From Glaciimonas immobilis (GTDB taxonomy: Bacteria > Pseudomonadota > Gammaproteobacteria > Burkholderiales > Burkholderiaceae_D), in assembly GCF_011947285.1 (NCBI RefSeq), contig NZ_JAAOZT010000010.1, positions 1 through 64,000 on the forward strand: DNA of 64,000 nt, given 5' to 3'. The notes beneath the pieces are model-generated. The model was not told the origin of the DNA, searched no databases, and was given only the letters and a program-made list of their open reading frames with translations. Every line of letters begins with the position of its first letter. Position 1 is the stretch's first letter. This document shows positions 17,991-27,925 of this stretch, piece by piece. Made by a program: the position numbers and the translations under genes.

Positions 17991-18301
17991 GATGATCTTC
18001 TCGTGAAGTGTCAGAAAAAGGAGGTGAGGCCGAGGCAAACTGCCATCGCATCCACTTTGTCTAAAAGCGCTCAGTCTTACCGAAATAACAAGCTATCTCG
18101 GCAAACGGGATGACGATATGTGGGCAGTGCGTGCGAAGCCCAGAAAAAAATTGTGCGGTAACCGCTCGCAGGATGATAAGGATAACCGAAGTGCCCGGGG
18201 ATGACTATCTACTATCGACCATCAACTGTCGCCGCACGATCAAGATCGTCTCCTCAGTCGCTGGCGATTGCGCTAGCTTTTGAATTTTTACGCAGATCAG
18301 A
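17991..18301. other. Intergenic region upstream of ettA
   Basis: About 310 bp between rarD (reading away from ettA on the same strand) and the ettA start. It should hold the ettA promoter at its left end. No open frame, repeat or strong hairpin stands out. Confidence 0.5.
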
Positions 18302-19180
18302 TTACTTCCGGATGCTTGGTCGCGCACGCCACAAGCCCTCTGCCGTATACAATGCCAGCGCGCTCCAGATTACTGCGAATCCCAGCATTTTGTCTCCATC
18401 CAGCTGTTCTTTGTAAATCAGGACGCCCAGCAGTAACTGAATAGTCGGCGTAATGTACTGCAATAAGCCTAGCAGTGACAGCGGAATCCGGCGTGCGCCA
18501 GCAGCGAACAGCAGGAGTGGAATCGAGGTAATAGGACCCGCCGCCGCCAGCAACCAACGCGACGAGGACGATGCGGCCATGAAACTATTTTGACCGTGAA
18601 GCGTGCTATAAAACAGATAAGCCAAAGTTAGCGGTAACACCAGTGCAGTTTCTAACGCCAGGCCGGGAAGGGCGCCAAGACTGGCGGTTTTGCGCAGCAA
18701 GCCGTAGCCGCCAAAGCTAGCGGCCAGCGCCAGCGAAATCCACGGCGGATGTCCGGTTTGCCAGCTAAGCCAGACGACGGTACTGGCGGCGACGATGATC
18801 GATAGCCACTGAATAAATCGGGGCCGCTCCCCTAAAAACATAAAGCCCAGTCCGACACTGACCAGCGGACTAATGAAATAACCCAAACTGGCATCTACCA
18901 AATGGTCGTTATTGCATGCCCAGACATAAGTGACCCAATTTGTCGCCAGTAAAAGTGCGCTGGCGGTAAAGCCGCCGATAACGCGCGGTTGCCGCAGAAC
19001 CGGGACTATCCAGTCCCATTGCCTGCGAAAAGCCAGAACCACCAGCAGGAACAGAAATGACCACAGCATCCGATGCATGACGATGTCTACGGGCGGTATA
19101 TCCTGCAATGCCTTGAAGTAAACCGGGAAAAGGCCCCATAAGGCGTAAGAAGCGAACGCGTAAAGCATACCTGCTTGCAT
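18302..19180 (-). CDS. rarD: RarD-type EamA-family permease
   Basis: A 292-residue inner-membrane protein with ten hydrophobic helices arranged as two EamA repeats. The start M-Q-A-G-M-L-Y-A-F-A-S-Y-A-L-W-G-L-F-P-V-Y is the RarD signature. E-R-P-R-F-I-Q-W and L-G-Y-F-I-S-P-L-V-S-V-G-L-G (about 98-111) are also family features. E. coli RarD was named for chloramphenicol sensitivity; its natural substrate is unknown. The gene stands alone, with a Bcr/CflA pump gene upstream on the same strand after 190 bp that hold a hairpin. Confidence 0.92.
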   Translation of the reverse strand: MQAGMLYAFASYALWGLFPVYFKALQDIPPVDIVMHRMLWSFLFLLVVLAFRRQWDWIVPVLRQPRVIGGFTASALLLATNWVTYVWACNNDHLVDASLGYFISPLVSVGLGFMFLGERPRFIQWLSIIVAASTVVWLSWQTGHPPWISLALAASFGGYGLLRKTASLGALPGLALETALVLPLTLAYLFYSTLHGQNSFMAASSSSRWLLAAAGPITSIPLLLFAAGARRIPLSLLGLLQYITPTIQLLLGVLIYKEQLDGDKMLGFAVIWSALALYTAEGLWRARPSIRK

Positions 19181-19316
19181 GAGTGAGCTGACTGTAAGAT
19201 GTACCGTGTTGACCGGGAGTGCTTGCGTATTCTACTCAAAAAAATTGCGGGCATTTTATCCGCAACTAAACTGCTTGTTAAAAGGCTTGTTAGCACGCTT
19301 CTTAGTACGCCTGTTT

Positions 19317-19340
19317 TAACACCTGTTAATACAGGTGTTA
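19317..19340 (-). terminator. Hairpin downstream of the Bcr/CflA gene
   Basis: Perfect 10-bp inverted repeat TAACACCTGT / ACAGGTGTTA with a 4-nt loop, 30 bp past the end of the minus-strand efflux gene. It lacks a clear T-run on either strand. It may be a weak terminator of that gene or an operator upstream of rarD. Confidence 0.45.
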
Positions 19341-19369
19341 GCGACCGTAATGGTTGGGCGATAATTGCT

Positions 19370-20608
19370 TTACGATTTAGCGCCAGACTTTAGCAAGCGA
19401 TGATATTCCGGGCTGGCGATAATGCGATGCAACAGCAATGCCCCGAGCGCGCAGATTGCCATCACCGTCATCAATGGCAGCGCAGTCCCATCGTGCCATA
19501 AACTCATACTGACGCCGGACATGATGCCGAGAGAAAATTGTAGCGTGCCCATTAATGCCGAAGCGGTCCCGGCTTGATGACCTTGATGCGCCAGAGCGAT
19601 GGCCGATGCGTTGGGACTGATAAAGCCGTAGCACGCAAGAAAACCAAAAAAGCCGATCAGCAGTAACGGCAAATTATTGACGCCTGCGGCAACCAGTAGC
19701 GCAATGACCAGCGTTAAACCGGCAGGCAACCACAACGCACGTCCTAATATTTTATCCGGTGTGTGCTTGCCGACCAGTCGTGCGTTCACCTGCGATGCGC
19801 CGATCAGGCCGACAGCGTTGACCCCAAATACCCAGCCGAAATTTTCTGGCTTAATACCGTGCAATTCGATCAGTACAAAAGGGGAGCCACTGATATACGC
19901 GAACATACCTCCCTGCAACAGGCCGCCGCATAAAGCGTAAGCCAAAAATTGGCGATCAACCAGTAACGCGCCATATTGCTTTAATATCCGGCCCAGATGC
20001 AAAGGGGTCGATTCTTTGCGCACAAGGGTTTCTTGCATAGTGGTATGAATCATGATCAGACAGAGCAGTCCGAAGCACGTAAGGCCAGCAAAGATCACGC
20101 GCCATCCCCACAGCTTTAACACCATTCCCCCGATCAGCGGCGCAAGAATGGGCGAGATGCCCATGACCAGCATCAATAACGAAAACGCTTTGGCAGATCC
20201 CGCCGCGCCCATGCGGTCCCGGATCACGGCCCGGCCGACGACCATCCCCGCGCAGCCGCCCAACCCTTGCATGAAGCGGCCGATGATCAGCATCGTGACA
20301 TTCGGTGCGAACAGGCAGGCCAGCGATGCCAACGTATATAAGCCAAGTCCGAAGTAGAGCGGCGGCTTGCGACCGAAGTGATCGCTCAGCGGTCCGTAAA
20401 AAATTTGACCAACCGCCAACCCTACCAAAAAACTGGCGAGGGTCAGTTGCACCAGATTGCTTCCGACTGCCAAATCTTTTGCGATAGTGGGGAAACTTGG
20501 GAGGTACATATCAATCGAAAGGGAGCCAATCGCGGTCAGTGCGCCGAGCAGGATAAGCCAGCCAGGCAGCAATTTCTCTTGCGCTGTAGGGTCGTTGTTG
20601 TTAGCCAT
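19370..20608 (-). CDS. Bcr/CflA-family multidrug efflux MFS transporter
   Basis: 412 residues from the ATG at 20608 (M-A-N-N-N-D-P); the open frame extends 27 codons upstream but resembles nothing there. There are 12 transmembrane helices. D-M-Y-L-P-S-F-P (about 33-40) at the end of helix 1 and G-P-L-S-D-H-F-G-R-K-P-P-L (motif A, about 71-83) are diagnostic for the Bcr/CflA (DHA1) drug:H+ antiporters, along with R-F-M-Q-G-L-G-G-C-A-G in helix 4. It probably exports bicyclomycin-like or other amphiphilic compounds. Confidence 0.92.
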   Translation of the reverse strand: MANNNDPTAQEKLLPGWLILLGALTAIGSLSIDMYLPSFPTIAKDLAVGSNLVQLTLASFLVGLAVGQIFYGPLSDHFGRKPPLYFGLGLYTLASLACLFAPNVTMLIIGRFMQGLGGCAGMVVGRAVIRDRMGAAGSAKAFSLLMLVMGISPILAPLIGGMVLKLWGWRVIFAGLTCFGLLCLIMIHTTMQETLVRKESTPLHLGRILKQYGALLVDRQFLAYALCGGLLQGGMFAYISGSPFVLIELHGIKPENFGWVFGVNAVGLIGASQVNARLVGKHTPDKILGRALWLPAGLTLVIALLVAAGVNNLPLLLIGFFGFLACYGFISPNASAIALAHQGHQAGTASALMGTLQFSLGIMSGVSMSLWHDGTALPLMTVMAICALGALLLHRIIASPEYHRLLKSGAKS

Positions 20609-21101
20609 GAATAGTGTTGAAGTGTGCGGGGAGAGACCGTTTACGTTGACTAAAAAAAGCGCCCTAGCAAAATATTTTGTGCCGATCACGCTGTGTCGAT
20701 GCCATCAAAGCCTGACAATTAGTGTCGACAGAAAAGAATCCGGTGGAAACAGAGAGATACTTTGCAAAAATTTTTACTAAGCGGCGAATAAGCGCCAACG
20801 TATTTTAAAGCATACTGGATTTTTTTGCCGCGAGGCAAATAAGTGACGTCTCTATATCGCGCTGAAAGTAAAGTTGTGGCGGTTGAATAAACGCTGCTAA
20901 AGCACCTGTAGCGGTAATCTAATTCATCAAAAAATAAGCGCAGAAAACCACCAAAAAATAAGTCGGTCCAGAAAGAAATAACGGGTTAACCATTTTAGGT
21001 TGTCGCCGCAAAACGCAAACAGAACACCATTAATATTTTGGTGCCAGCCACAGAACCGCAGAACTTTACGCTGCCTGAAGCGTCAACTAATCGACTGAAT
21101 C
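20609..21101. other. Intergenic region, divergent promoters
   Basis: About 490 bp between the efflux gene and the divergent GGDEF/EAL gene. It is AT rich, with several near-repeats of the form CCAAAAAATAAG / CAAAAAATAAGCG around 20930-20965. No gene or strong hairpin was found. Confidence 0.5.
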
Positions 21102-23222
21102 TTGATTGCACTTCATGAGCAATTTTATTTAATGAACGCACCTATTCCAGCGCTCTATTTATTGTCCTTCGTTGTTGCCGTGACTGCTTCCTATATTGCA
21201 TTGATACTGGCCGGGCGCGTTAGTCGTGCTCGCAGAGGCCAGGCGCTGGCATGGTTAATGGGCGGCGGTATTACCATGGGCACCGGCATTTGGGGAATGC
21301 ACTTTATGGGCATGATTGCCTTTTATTTGCCGATAGCGGTGTCCTATAGCATCAGGGAAACCGTCCTTTCGTGGGTGACGGCAATAGCGTTGTCGTTATT
21401 CGCCTTATTACTGCTCAAGGCGACGCGCCGGGGAAGTCGCAGTCTTATTGCCGGCGGCGTCATCATCGGCCTTGGTCTCGTGACAATGCACTACGTCGCA
21501 ATAGAAGCTATCACGCCAGGTCAGGGAATTACTTATGATCCGGCGCTGTTTTTAGTCTCGGTCGCGGTGGGAATAGTCGGTTCGATTGTCGCCTTATGGC
21601 TAGCATTTCGCTTACGCGGAGGTGTCGCCTGGCACTCCACGCTGACGCGATTTTCTGCTGCGTTCATCATGGGCCTGGCGATTACCGGAATGCAATTCAC
21701 CAACATGGCGGCGTCCCGTTTTGGCGCACAGCCACTAGATGTGCTGAACGATGGACTGGACCACAACTGGCTCACGTTTTCTGTCGCTGGCTTTACTATG
21801 ACGATTCTCGCGTTCGTGCTCTTATTGGCGCTGATTGATATGCGTAGTCGCCGCTATGCAAATGCGCTGAGCGCCTCGCTTAAAACAGTCCACTCAAAGC
21901 TGGCTTTTTTAGGCACGCACGACGCGTTAACCAGCTTGCCTAATCGCTTATTATTGATTAAAAAAATCGCTAAAATTATCGCCGCCAACAATACCGACAA
22001 GCCACTGTTGGCTATCCTGCACCTCAATATCGACCGCCTGAAAACTGTCAATGAATCACTGGGACGTGCTGTGGGCGATCAGTTACTCAACGCGTTTGTG
22101 CTGCGTATCAGCCAAAAGCTTAATGCCAGCGATATGTTGGTGCGTCTGAGCGGCGACGAGTTCGTGGTGCTCAGGGAGTTAGCGGACCAGTCCGACGCCG
22201 CGCGACTGGCAGAAAACCTGATGACGTTGCTGAGGCCTCCGCTGTATGTGCCTTTGCATGAGGTACACCTGACGGCGTCAATCGGCATTAGCACCTATCC
22301 GCACGATGGCGATACCGCGGAATCATTATTGGCCCGCGCCGACATGGCGATGTCGCATGTGAAGCTGCATGGTCGCAACAACTACCAATTTTTTACTCCG
22401 GAAATGCACGAGCGCAATCGTAATCGAGTGAATTTGGAAAGCGGTTTGCGTCCGGCTTTGCGCGAGAATGAATTTCGGATGTATTACCAGCCCAAGGTCG
22501 ATATACAGTCGGGAAAAATTGTCGGCGTGGAAGGGCTTTTACGTTGGCAGCACCCTGAATACGGTTTGGTGCCACCGACCAGATTCATTCCGCTGGCAGA
22601 AGAAAGTGGGCTGATCGTAGCGCTCGGAGAATGGGTACTGGAGGCCGCATGTCGCCAAAGCCGTCTATGGCAAAACCGGGAATTGATGTTGGATGCGGCG
22701 GCAGGCAGGCCCATCCCTATCTCAGTGAACCTGTCGGCACATCAGTTTTTACAACGCGATCTGGTCGATAGCACGATTACTATTTTATCGCGGCATGGAA
22801 TTTCCACAGCTAGCATTATTCTGGAGTTGACCGAGGGATCTCTGATGGGTAATCCGGAAGCCGCCATTGATGTTCTGCGTGAACTGGCACACTTGGGTGT
22901 GCGAGTGTCGGTTGATGATTTTGGGACCGGCTATTCCAGCCTGAGTTATTTACGCCGCTTTCCGCTGAGTGAAATTAAGATTGATCGCTCTTTTGTCCAG
23001 TTACTCGATAGCAATCAAGAGGACCGCGCAATTGTTCATACTATCGTCACGCTGGCGCATAGCCTGCAATTGACGGTCATAGCGGAGGGCGTCGCTAAAA
23101 TCGAACAGTTGCGATTTTTGAGACAGATTGGATGTGACCAGTATCAGGGATTTTTGTTCAGCGAACCGGTGCCTGCGGGAGTGATCACTGAAATGCTGGC
23201 GCGCCAGCAATCGACAGAATAG
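21102..23222 (+). CDS. MHYT-GGDEF-EAL cyclic-di-GMP signalling protein
   Basis: 706 residues from TTG at 21102, or 696 from ATG at 21132 (M-N-A-P-I-P-A); neither has a strong ribosome site, and the longer form keeps the usual family N-terminus. Residues about 10-240 form the seven-helix MHYT sensor, with M-H-F-M-G-M, M-H-Y-V-A and M-Q-F-T-N (the Met/His pairs thought to bind a metal or gas). A GGDEF domain follows (about 265-425), whose active site reads L-S-G-D-E-F, not G-G-D-E-F. An EAL domain (about 445-700) reads V-E-G-L-L-R-W with D-D-F-G-T-G intact. It likely sits in the inner membrane and degrades or senses c-di-GMP. No partner gene is adjacent. Confidence 0.93.
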   Translation: MIALHEQFYLMNAPIPALYLLSFVVAVTASYIALILAGRVSRARRGQALAWLMGGGITMGTGIWGMHFMGMIAFYLPIAVSYSIRETVLSWVTAIALSLFALLLLKATRRGSRSLIAGGVIIGLGLVTMHYVAIEAITPGQGITYDPALFLVSVAVGIVGSIVALWLAFRLRGGVAWHSTLTRFSAAFIMGLAITGMQFTNMAASRFGAQPLDVLNDGLDHNWLTFSVAGFTMTILAFVLLLALIDMRSRRYANALSASLKTVHSKLAFLGTHDALTSLPNRLLLIKKIAKIIAANNTDKPLLAILHLNIDRLKTVNESLGRAVGDQLLNAFVLRISQKLNASDMLVRLSGDEFVVLRELADQSDAARLAENLMTLLRPPLYVPLHEVHLTASIGISTYPHDGDTAESLLARADMAMSHVKLHGRNNYQFFTPEMHERNRNRVNLESGLRPALRENEFRMYYQPKVDIQSGKIVGVEGLLRWQHPEYGLVPPTRFIPLAEESGLIVALGEWVLEAACRQSRLWQNRELMLDAAAGRPIPISVNLSAHQFLQRDLVDSTITILSRHGISTASIILELTEGSLMGNPEAAIDVLRELAHLGVRVSVDDFGTGYSSLSYLRRFPLSEIKIDRSFVQLLDSNQEDRAIVHTIVTLAHSLQLTVIAEGVAKIEQLRFLRQIGCDQYQGFLFSEPVPAGVITEMLARQQSTE

Positions 23223-23308
23223 CTTAGCCGCCTTGATCGTGGTCGTCCTTCTAAGCACCGCTTGATCGCGACGGGGAACAATCAGACGACGGCAAAGCGG
23301 CGCTATGG

Positions 23309-24547
23309 CTAGGCCTGTAAAAAATCCAGCAGCGTCATCGAGACTACTTTAGTCGCCTTGCGCAAATCATCAAGCGCCAAATTTTCGTCGGCCTGCTTGG
23401 CGTTAGACTCACTCAATGTGCGAGGACCAGCGCCGTACAGGACGACTGGAATACCTTGTTCGCCATACAGCCTGGCGTCTGTGTAAAGCGCTGAACCCTC
23501 GGTAGTAATCGGCTCGCCAAATATCGCTTCTGCATTTTTTTGCAGGCTTGCAGATAGTTTTTCATGCCCCGGGAGTGGACGTAGCGCACGCGCCAGCAAC
23601 AAACGTTTTATTTCTACGCGGATGCCCGGTTGTCCGGCAACGGCGTCTGCGATCATGGCGCGTACGTCGCTTTCAACCTGAGTCGGGTCTTCTTCCGGGA
23701 TCATGCGGCGATCCATTTTGAGCACAACCTTCCCCGGTACGACGTTGGTGTTGGTGCCGCCATCAATGCGACCGACGATCATGGTCGGATGCGTAATGCC
23801 GGGTATGGCTGAATTGATTGCCTTAAGGCCCGGCAACCGCGCGTAAATCGCTTGCAAAATCAGCGTCGCAGCCTGCAACGCATCATGACCGGTTTCCGGC
23901 GCTGACCCATGGGTCGCTTTGCCGTGCACGGTGATCTCAAATTGCAAACACGCATTGTGCGCGGTCACCACGTTATAGCTGAAGCCGGGTGCAATCACAT
24001 AATCCGGCGTGGTCAGCTTATTCTCCAGCAACCAGCCCGGACCGAGCAAACCGCCGAATTCTTCATCATAAGTAAAGTGTAATTCCAACGATCCTTTTAA
24101 CGGGACGCCTAGCGCTTCCAGCGCGCGCACCGCAAAAATAAAAGTAGCGAAATCACCTTTCGATACCGCCGTAGCCCGACCGTATATGCGCCCATCCACA
24201 ATCTCGCCGCCATACGGAAGTGTGGTCCAGCCGTCGCCCGGCGGGACCACGTCGCCATGCGCATTGAGCGCGATGGTGGGGCCGCTGGCATCGTAACGCC
24301 GCCGAACGATCAGATTGGTAATGCTTTCCATGCCGTACGCATGCACGGTCTCTGCTGGCACCGGATGTTTTTCAACTGCCCATCCCATGGCGCCAATCAA
24401 CTCTGCCACCACCTCTGCGTGGGGCGCATTGTTGCCGGGCGGTGTGTCGGTGGGGATACGGACAATGGTCTGAAGGAAAGCGACTTCCTCATCGAAGTGG
24501 TCATCAATCCATGTGGATAGTTGCGTAGCGGTGTCTGGGTTTGCCAT
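23309..24547 (-). CDS. M20-family (ArgE/DapE) metallopeptidase or deacylase
   Basis: 412 residues. Metal-site residues are seen in N-A-H-G-D-V-V-P-P-G (H97, D99), K-G-D-F-A (D131), T-Y-D-E-E-F-G-G (general base E161, metal E162) and the late H ligand region. A dimerisation domain lies in the middle, with H-G-K-A-T-H-G-S-A-P (about 208-217) as in ArgE/DapE/CPG2. Members cleave N-acyl amino acids or succinyl-diaminopimelate; the exact substrate cannot be read. It is the last gene of a minus-strand run below the molybdenum hydroxylase, 197 bp after it, so shared transcription is uncertain. Confidence 0.88.
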   Translation of the reverse strand: MANPDTATQLSTWIDDHFDEEVAFLQTIVRIPTDTPPGNNAPHAEVVAELIGAMGWAVEKHPVPAETVHAYGMESITNLIVRRRYDASGPTIALNAHGDVVPPGDGWTTLPYGGEIVDGRIYGRATAVSKGDFATFIFAVRALEALGVPLKGSLELHFTYDEEFGGLLGPGWLLENKLTTPDYVIAPGFSYNVVTAHNACLQFEITVHGKATHGSAPETGHDALQAATLILQAIYARLPGLKAINSAIPGITHPTMIVGRIDGGTNTNVVPGKVVLKMDRRMIPEEDPTQVESDVRAMIADAVAGQPGIRVEIKRLLLARALRPLPGHEKLSASLQKNAEAIFGEPITTEGSALYTDARLYGEQGIPVVLYGAGPRTLSESNAKQADENLALDDLRKATKVVSMTLLDFLQA

Positions 24548-24624
24548 GATGTACGGGAATATGGGGTAAGGAAGGGTTTTTTATTTTACGTCCATATGCA
24601 CGTTTGTTCTCAATCTGGTCGTTG

Positions 24625-24692
24625 TTTTTGACGGTTAATACGGGTTAATACTGGTTGATTTTTGACGGTTGATACTAGTTGATACCAGAATA
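24625..24692. repeat. Two 34-bp imperfect tandem repeats
   Basis: TTTTTGACGGTTAATAC...GGTTGA (24625-24658) is followed directly by TTTTTGACGGTTGATAC...AGAATA (24659-24692). Inside each unit a GGTTAATAC-like 10-mer is itself repeated. It lies between the molybdenum hydroxylase and the M20 gene. Confidence 0.65.
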
Positions 24693-24744
24693 CTTAACGT
24701 ATCCAGGGACGGAACGTGCGGATATGCCCGCACGTTCCATTTGC

Positions 24745-27009
24745 TTAAGCTTTCTGCGTAAGTTGATTGCCAATCGGCAGCGTCCGCAAGCGTTTCCCCA
24801 TTGCACTAAAAATCGCATTAACGACGGCTGGTGCGACCGGTGGCACGCCCGGTTCACCGACGCCGGTAGATTTTTCGGTCGAGGTTACGATAAATACTTC
24901 GATCTTTGGCATCTCATTAATGCGCAAGACCTGATAGTCATGGAAATTCGACTGTTCGACCACACCGTCTTTCAGGGTGATTGCACCGTGCAGGGCAGCG
25001 GCCAGACCGAAGCCGATACCGCCTTCCATTTGCGCCTTAATGACGTCGGGATTGACCGCGACGCCGCAATCGACCGCGCAAACAATGCGATCGACCTTAA
25101 AAGTGCCATTCGCTTTGACCGTGATTTCGGCTACTTGCGCGACGAAAGTATTGAACGACTCATGTACCGCCAGACCCCGCCCGCGCCGCTCGCCTTTGGC
25201 GCCCGGTGCCAGCGGTTTGGACCAGCCTGCCTGCCGCGCCGCCAGCTGCAGCACGCCACTATGGCGCGGATGGCTGGTGAGCATCGACAGGCGAAACGCC
25301 AGTGGGTCCTTGCCAGCGGCAATGGCCGCTTCATCCATCAACCCTTCGGATGAAAAGGCGCTATGCGTATGGCCGACCGAGCGAAACCACTGAATCGGCA
25401 CACCAACATCTTGGGGCGTATATAGCTCGACCTGAAGATTGGGTATGTTGTAAGGCAAATCAGCTTGCCCTTCCACTGAGGTCGGATCAATACCATCCTT
25501 AATCACGCCCGCAAATGCGCTACCCTCCATGATCGACTGTCCGGCCATGCGGACATGCCAGGCCGACAAACGTCCCTGCGCGTCGAGTGCCAGGCGCGCA
25601 CGGTGCACGTTTATTGGGCGGTAATAGCCGCCGCGGGTATCGTCTTCACGCATCCATACCATCTTGACTGGCACCCTAACGCCTTGTTCGCGTGCCGATT
25701 TAGCGATGGAGACTGCTTCCAGCAGATAATCGCTGTGCGGATTGGCACGGCGACCAAAACTCCCGCCCGCATAGAGCTGGTTGATCTTGATCTTTTCCGC
25801 TGGGAGGTTCAAAAATTTTGCAACTGAACCTTGGTCGATGGTCTGAAACTGCTCACCGTTCCAGATTTCGCAAGTAGTCTCGCCAAGCTGGACCAGACAA
25901 TTCAACGGTTCCATCGCCGCATGCGCCAGGAACGGTACTTCATAGTCCGCTTCGATCAAGATGGCGGGCTTCACTAGCGCCGTATCGACGTTCCCGACTT
26001 TTTTAGCGATCATGCCCGGCTTCTTAAGTGCGGCGCGATACTGCGCCAGAATTTCGGGCGATCCCTTTTTATAAGCATGGGTTTCATCCCATTCAACTTC
26101 CAGCGCATTGCGTCCCTGACGCGCAGCCCAGGTATTGGTGGCCAGCACGGCGACGCCTGCAAAGCTGCGCGGCGTGCCGGCAAACTGTACGACTGCCACG
26201 ACGCCAGGGATCGCTTTAGCCTTGACAGCATTGACAGTCTTGACGGTCGCACCAAAGCGGACCGGATGCAACGGTACGGCGACCAGCATGCCGGGCAACT
26301 TCATATCTTGCGTAAACATTGCGGTGCCATCGGTCTTGGTCGGACTGTCCAGGCGCGGCAATGTGGGGTTGCCTACCAGCTTGAAATCCTTCGGTGATTT
26401 CAATTTAACGTCGGTCGGCACTGGTTGTGTCGCCGCTGCGGCGGCTAGCTCACCAAAACCCGCGGCACGGCGCGATGCGGCATGATGCACGACACTTTTA
26501 GTGATGGTAATGCTTTCTGGTGCGACGTTCCATTTGGCGGCCGCTGCCGATACCAGCATCGCACGCGCGGTGGCTCCCGCCTTGCGCATTTGTTCGTAGG
26601 AATTGGCAATGGAGCTACTGCCGCCCGTGCCCTGGATACCCCATCCCGTGTTTTGATAGAGTTTGGTGTCGGCTGGCGCGCCTTCGGCGCGCACATGGCG
26701 CCAGTCTGCATCCAGTTCTTCGGCGATCAAAGTGGCGAGACCGGTGTACACGCCTTGTCCCATTTCAAGATGTTTAGCTAAAATTGTGATGCTGCCATCG
26801 GCGCTGATCTGAACAAATGCGTTAGGTTCAAAAGCAGCGCCGGTGCCGGTGGCGGCCATTAGCGAGCCAAGTTGCAAGCCTAAAACGAGGCCGCCACTGG
26901 TTTGCATGAAGCGCCGACGGCTGACATTGGTGATAGGAAAATGACTCGGCACGTCCGGTGACGTGAACTGAGACGCTGCGGTCTGGAATGCGCGATCTAT
27001 GGATTTCAT
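24745..27009 (-). CDS. Molybdopterin-binding subunit of an IorB-like aldehyde/N-heterocycle oxidoreductase
   Basis: 754 residues, the length of the isoquinoline 1-oxidoreductase beta-type large subunits. A Tat signal is present ([11 protein letters not shown] at about 30-40, then a hydrophobic stretch), so the folded enzyme is exported to the periplasm. Features include [35 protein letters not shown] and, near the end, G-V-G-E-P-G-V-P-P with the Glu expected to activate the substrate water. It hydroxylates an aldehyde or N-heterocycle using a molybdopterin (often cytosine dinucleotide) cofactor. The small iron-sulfur subunit gene lies 24 bp upstream. The substrate is unknown, and no cytochrome subunit follows. 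Confidence 0.9.
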   Translation of the reverse strand: MKSIDRAFQTAASQFTSPDVPSHFPITNVSRRRFMQTSGGLVLGLQLGSLMAATGTGAAFEPNAFVQISADGSITILAKHLEMGQGVYTGLATLIAEELDADWRHVRAEGAPADTKLYQNTGWGIQGTGGSSSIANSYEQMRKAGATARAMLVSAAAAKWNVAPESITITKSVVHHAASRRAAGFGELAAAAATQPVPTDVKLKSPKDFKLVGNPTLPRLDSPTKTDGTAMFTQDMKLPGMLVAVPLHPVRFGATVKTVNAVKAKAIPGVVAVVQFAGTPRSFAGVAVLATNTWAARQGRNALEVEWDETHAYKKGSPEILAQYRAALKKPGMIAKKVGNVDTALVKPAILIEADYEVPFLAHAAMEPLNCLVQLGETTCEIWNGEQFQTIDQGSVAKFLNLPAEKIKINQLYAGGSFGRRANPHSDYLLEAVSIAKSAREQGVRVPVKMVWMREDDTRGGYYRPINVHRARLALDAQGRLSAWHVRMAGQSIMEGSAFAGVIKDGIDPTSVEGQADLPYNIPNLQVELYTPQDVGVPIQWFRSVGHTHSAFSSEGLMDEAAIAAGKDPLAFRLSMLTSHPRHSGVLQLAARQAGWSKPLAPGAKGERRGRGLAVHESFNTFVAQVAEITVKANGTFKVDRIVCAVDCGVAVNPDVIKAQMEGGIGFGLAAALHGAITLKDGVVEQSNFHDYQVLRINEMPKIEVFIVTSTEKSTGVGEPGVPPVAPAVVNAIFSAMGKRLRTLPIGNQLTQKA

Positions 27010-27033
27010 CTTGGTGTCCTGTTTTTGCCTGGA

Positions 27034-27501
27034 TTATGCCAGCGTCTTGGCGGCTTCGTGGATCGCCGCGCGAATGCGAACGTACGTGGCGCAGCGGCAA
27101 ATATTGCCGGTCATGGCTTGATCAATATCGGCATCGGTAGGCCGCTTGTTCTGACTCAACAGCGATACTGCAGACATAATCTGGCCCGACTGACAATAGC
27201 CGCATTGGACTACGTCAAGCTTGCGCCACGCTGCCTGCACTGCTTGTCCAACATGACTGGCATGGTCAACATCAATGCCTTCGATGGTGGTGATTTTTTT
27301 GCCGGTCGCGGCAGAAATCGGGGTGATGCACGAGCGGATTGCAGCACCATCCAGATGGACCGTGCAAGCGCCACATAATCCCATGCCGCATCCAAACTTG
27401 GTACCGGTAAGGTTGGCGACATCACGCAATGCCCATAGCAAAGGCATGTCGGCAGGAACGTCAATGTGCGTTTCTTTGCCGTTAATGTTCAGGCTGACCA
27501 T
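27034..27501 (-). CDS. [2Fe-2S] subunit of the molybdenum hydroxylase
   Basis: 155 residues. The N-terminal plant-ferredoxin-type cluster is formed by G-C-G-M-G-L-C-G-A-C-T-V (about 37-48) plus a fourth Cys near I-R-S-C-I. The second cluster uses C-G-Y-C-Q-S-G (about 99-105) and G-N-I-C-R-C (about 132-137). This two-cluster layout is that of CoxS/IorA/XdhA small subunits, which pass electrons from the molybdenum centre onward. It has no export signal and would travel with the Tat-exported partner encoded 24 bp downstream. Confidence 0.93.
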   Translation of the reverse strand: MVSLNINGKETHIDVPADMPLLWALRDVANLTGTKFGCGMGLCGACTVHLDGAAIRSCITPISAATGKKITTIEGIDVDHASHVGQAVQAAWRKLDVVQCGYCQSGQIMSAVSLLSQNKRPTDADIDQAMTGNICRCATYVRIRAAIHEAAKTLA

Positions 27502-27925
27502 TGTGTTTCTTTCTTTAAGTAATTTTGTATTGCATTGAATCCAGACGACATCTTCGATTGCGCATGTTTTCCATGCGCCGTACTTTTTGACGCATCCTTA
27601 TGTCACTGGGTGCGCCCTCAAACCTGGGTAATGCGTAGCTGGTTGTAATGCGAAAGGATCGGCTTATCGTCTGGAAAGTCGACAGAGTTGATGGATGTAT
27701 AAACTTTCTTTTCATCAATACGAGGAGAGTACTCTAAAACCGAGAACCGGTTTTGAATCCGCCAAAAAGGGCGGGGATGAGGCTGCCGGCACTGCTTTGG
27801 CCTCTGGAATGGGGCATGCGGGCGAACTTACAGCGGGTGTGATTTGCGGAATCGGTGAGTAGCCGATCCTAAGAGTTGACCGCGTCTACTGCGTCGATTT
27901 TTCCACCCCACCACTCTATCGCGAT
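27502..27925. other. Intergenic region upstream of the hydroxylase genes
   Basis: About 420 bp between the GntR gene and the small subunit gene, all reading leftward. It should contain the hydroxylase promoter. An inverted repeat AAAACCG-AGAAC-CGGTTTT lies at 27735-27753. No gene was seen. Confidence 0.5.
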
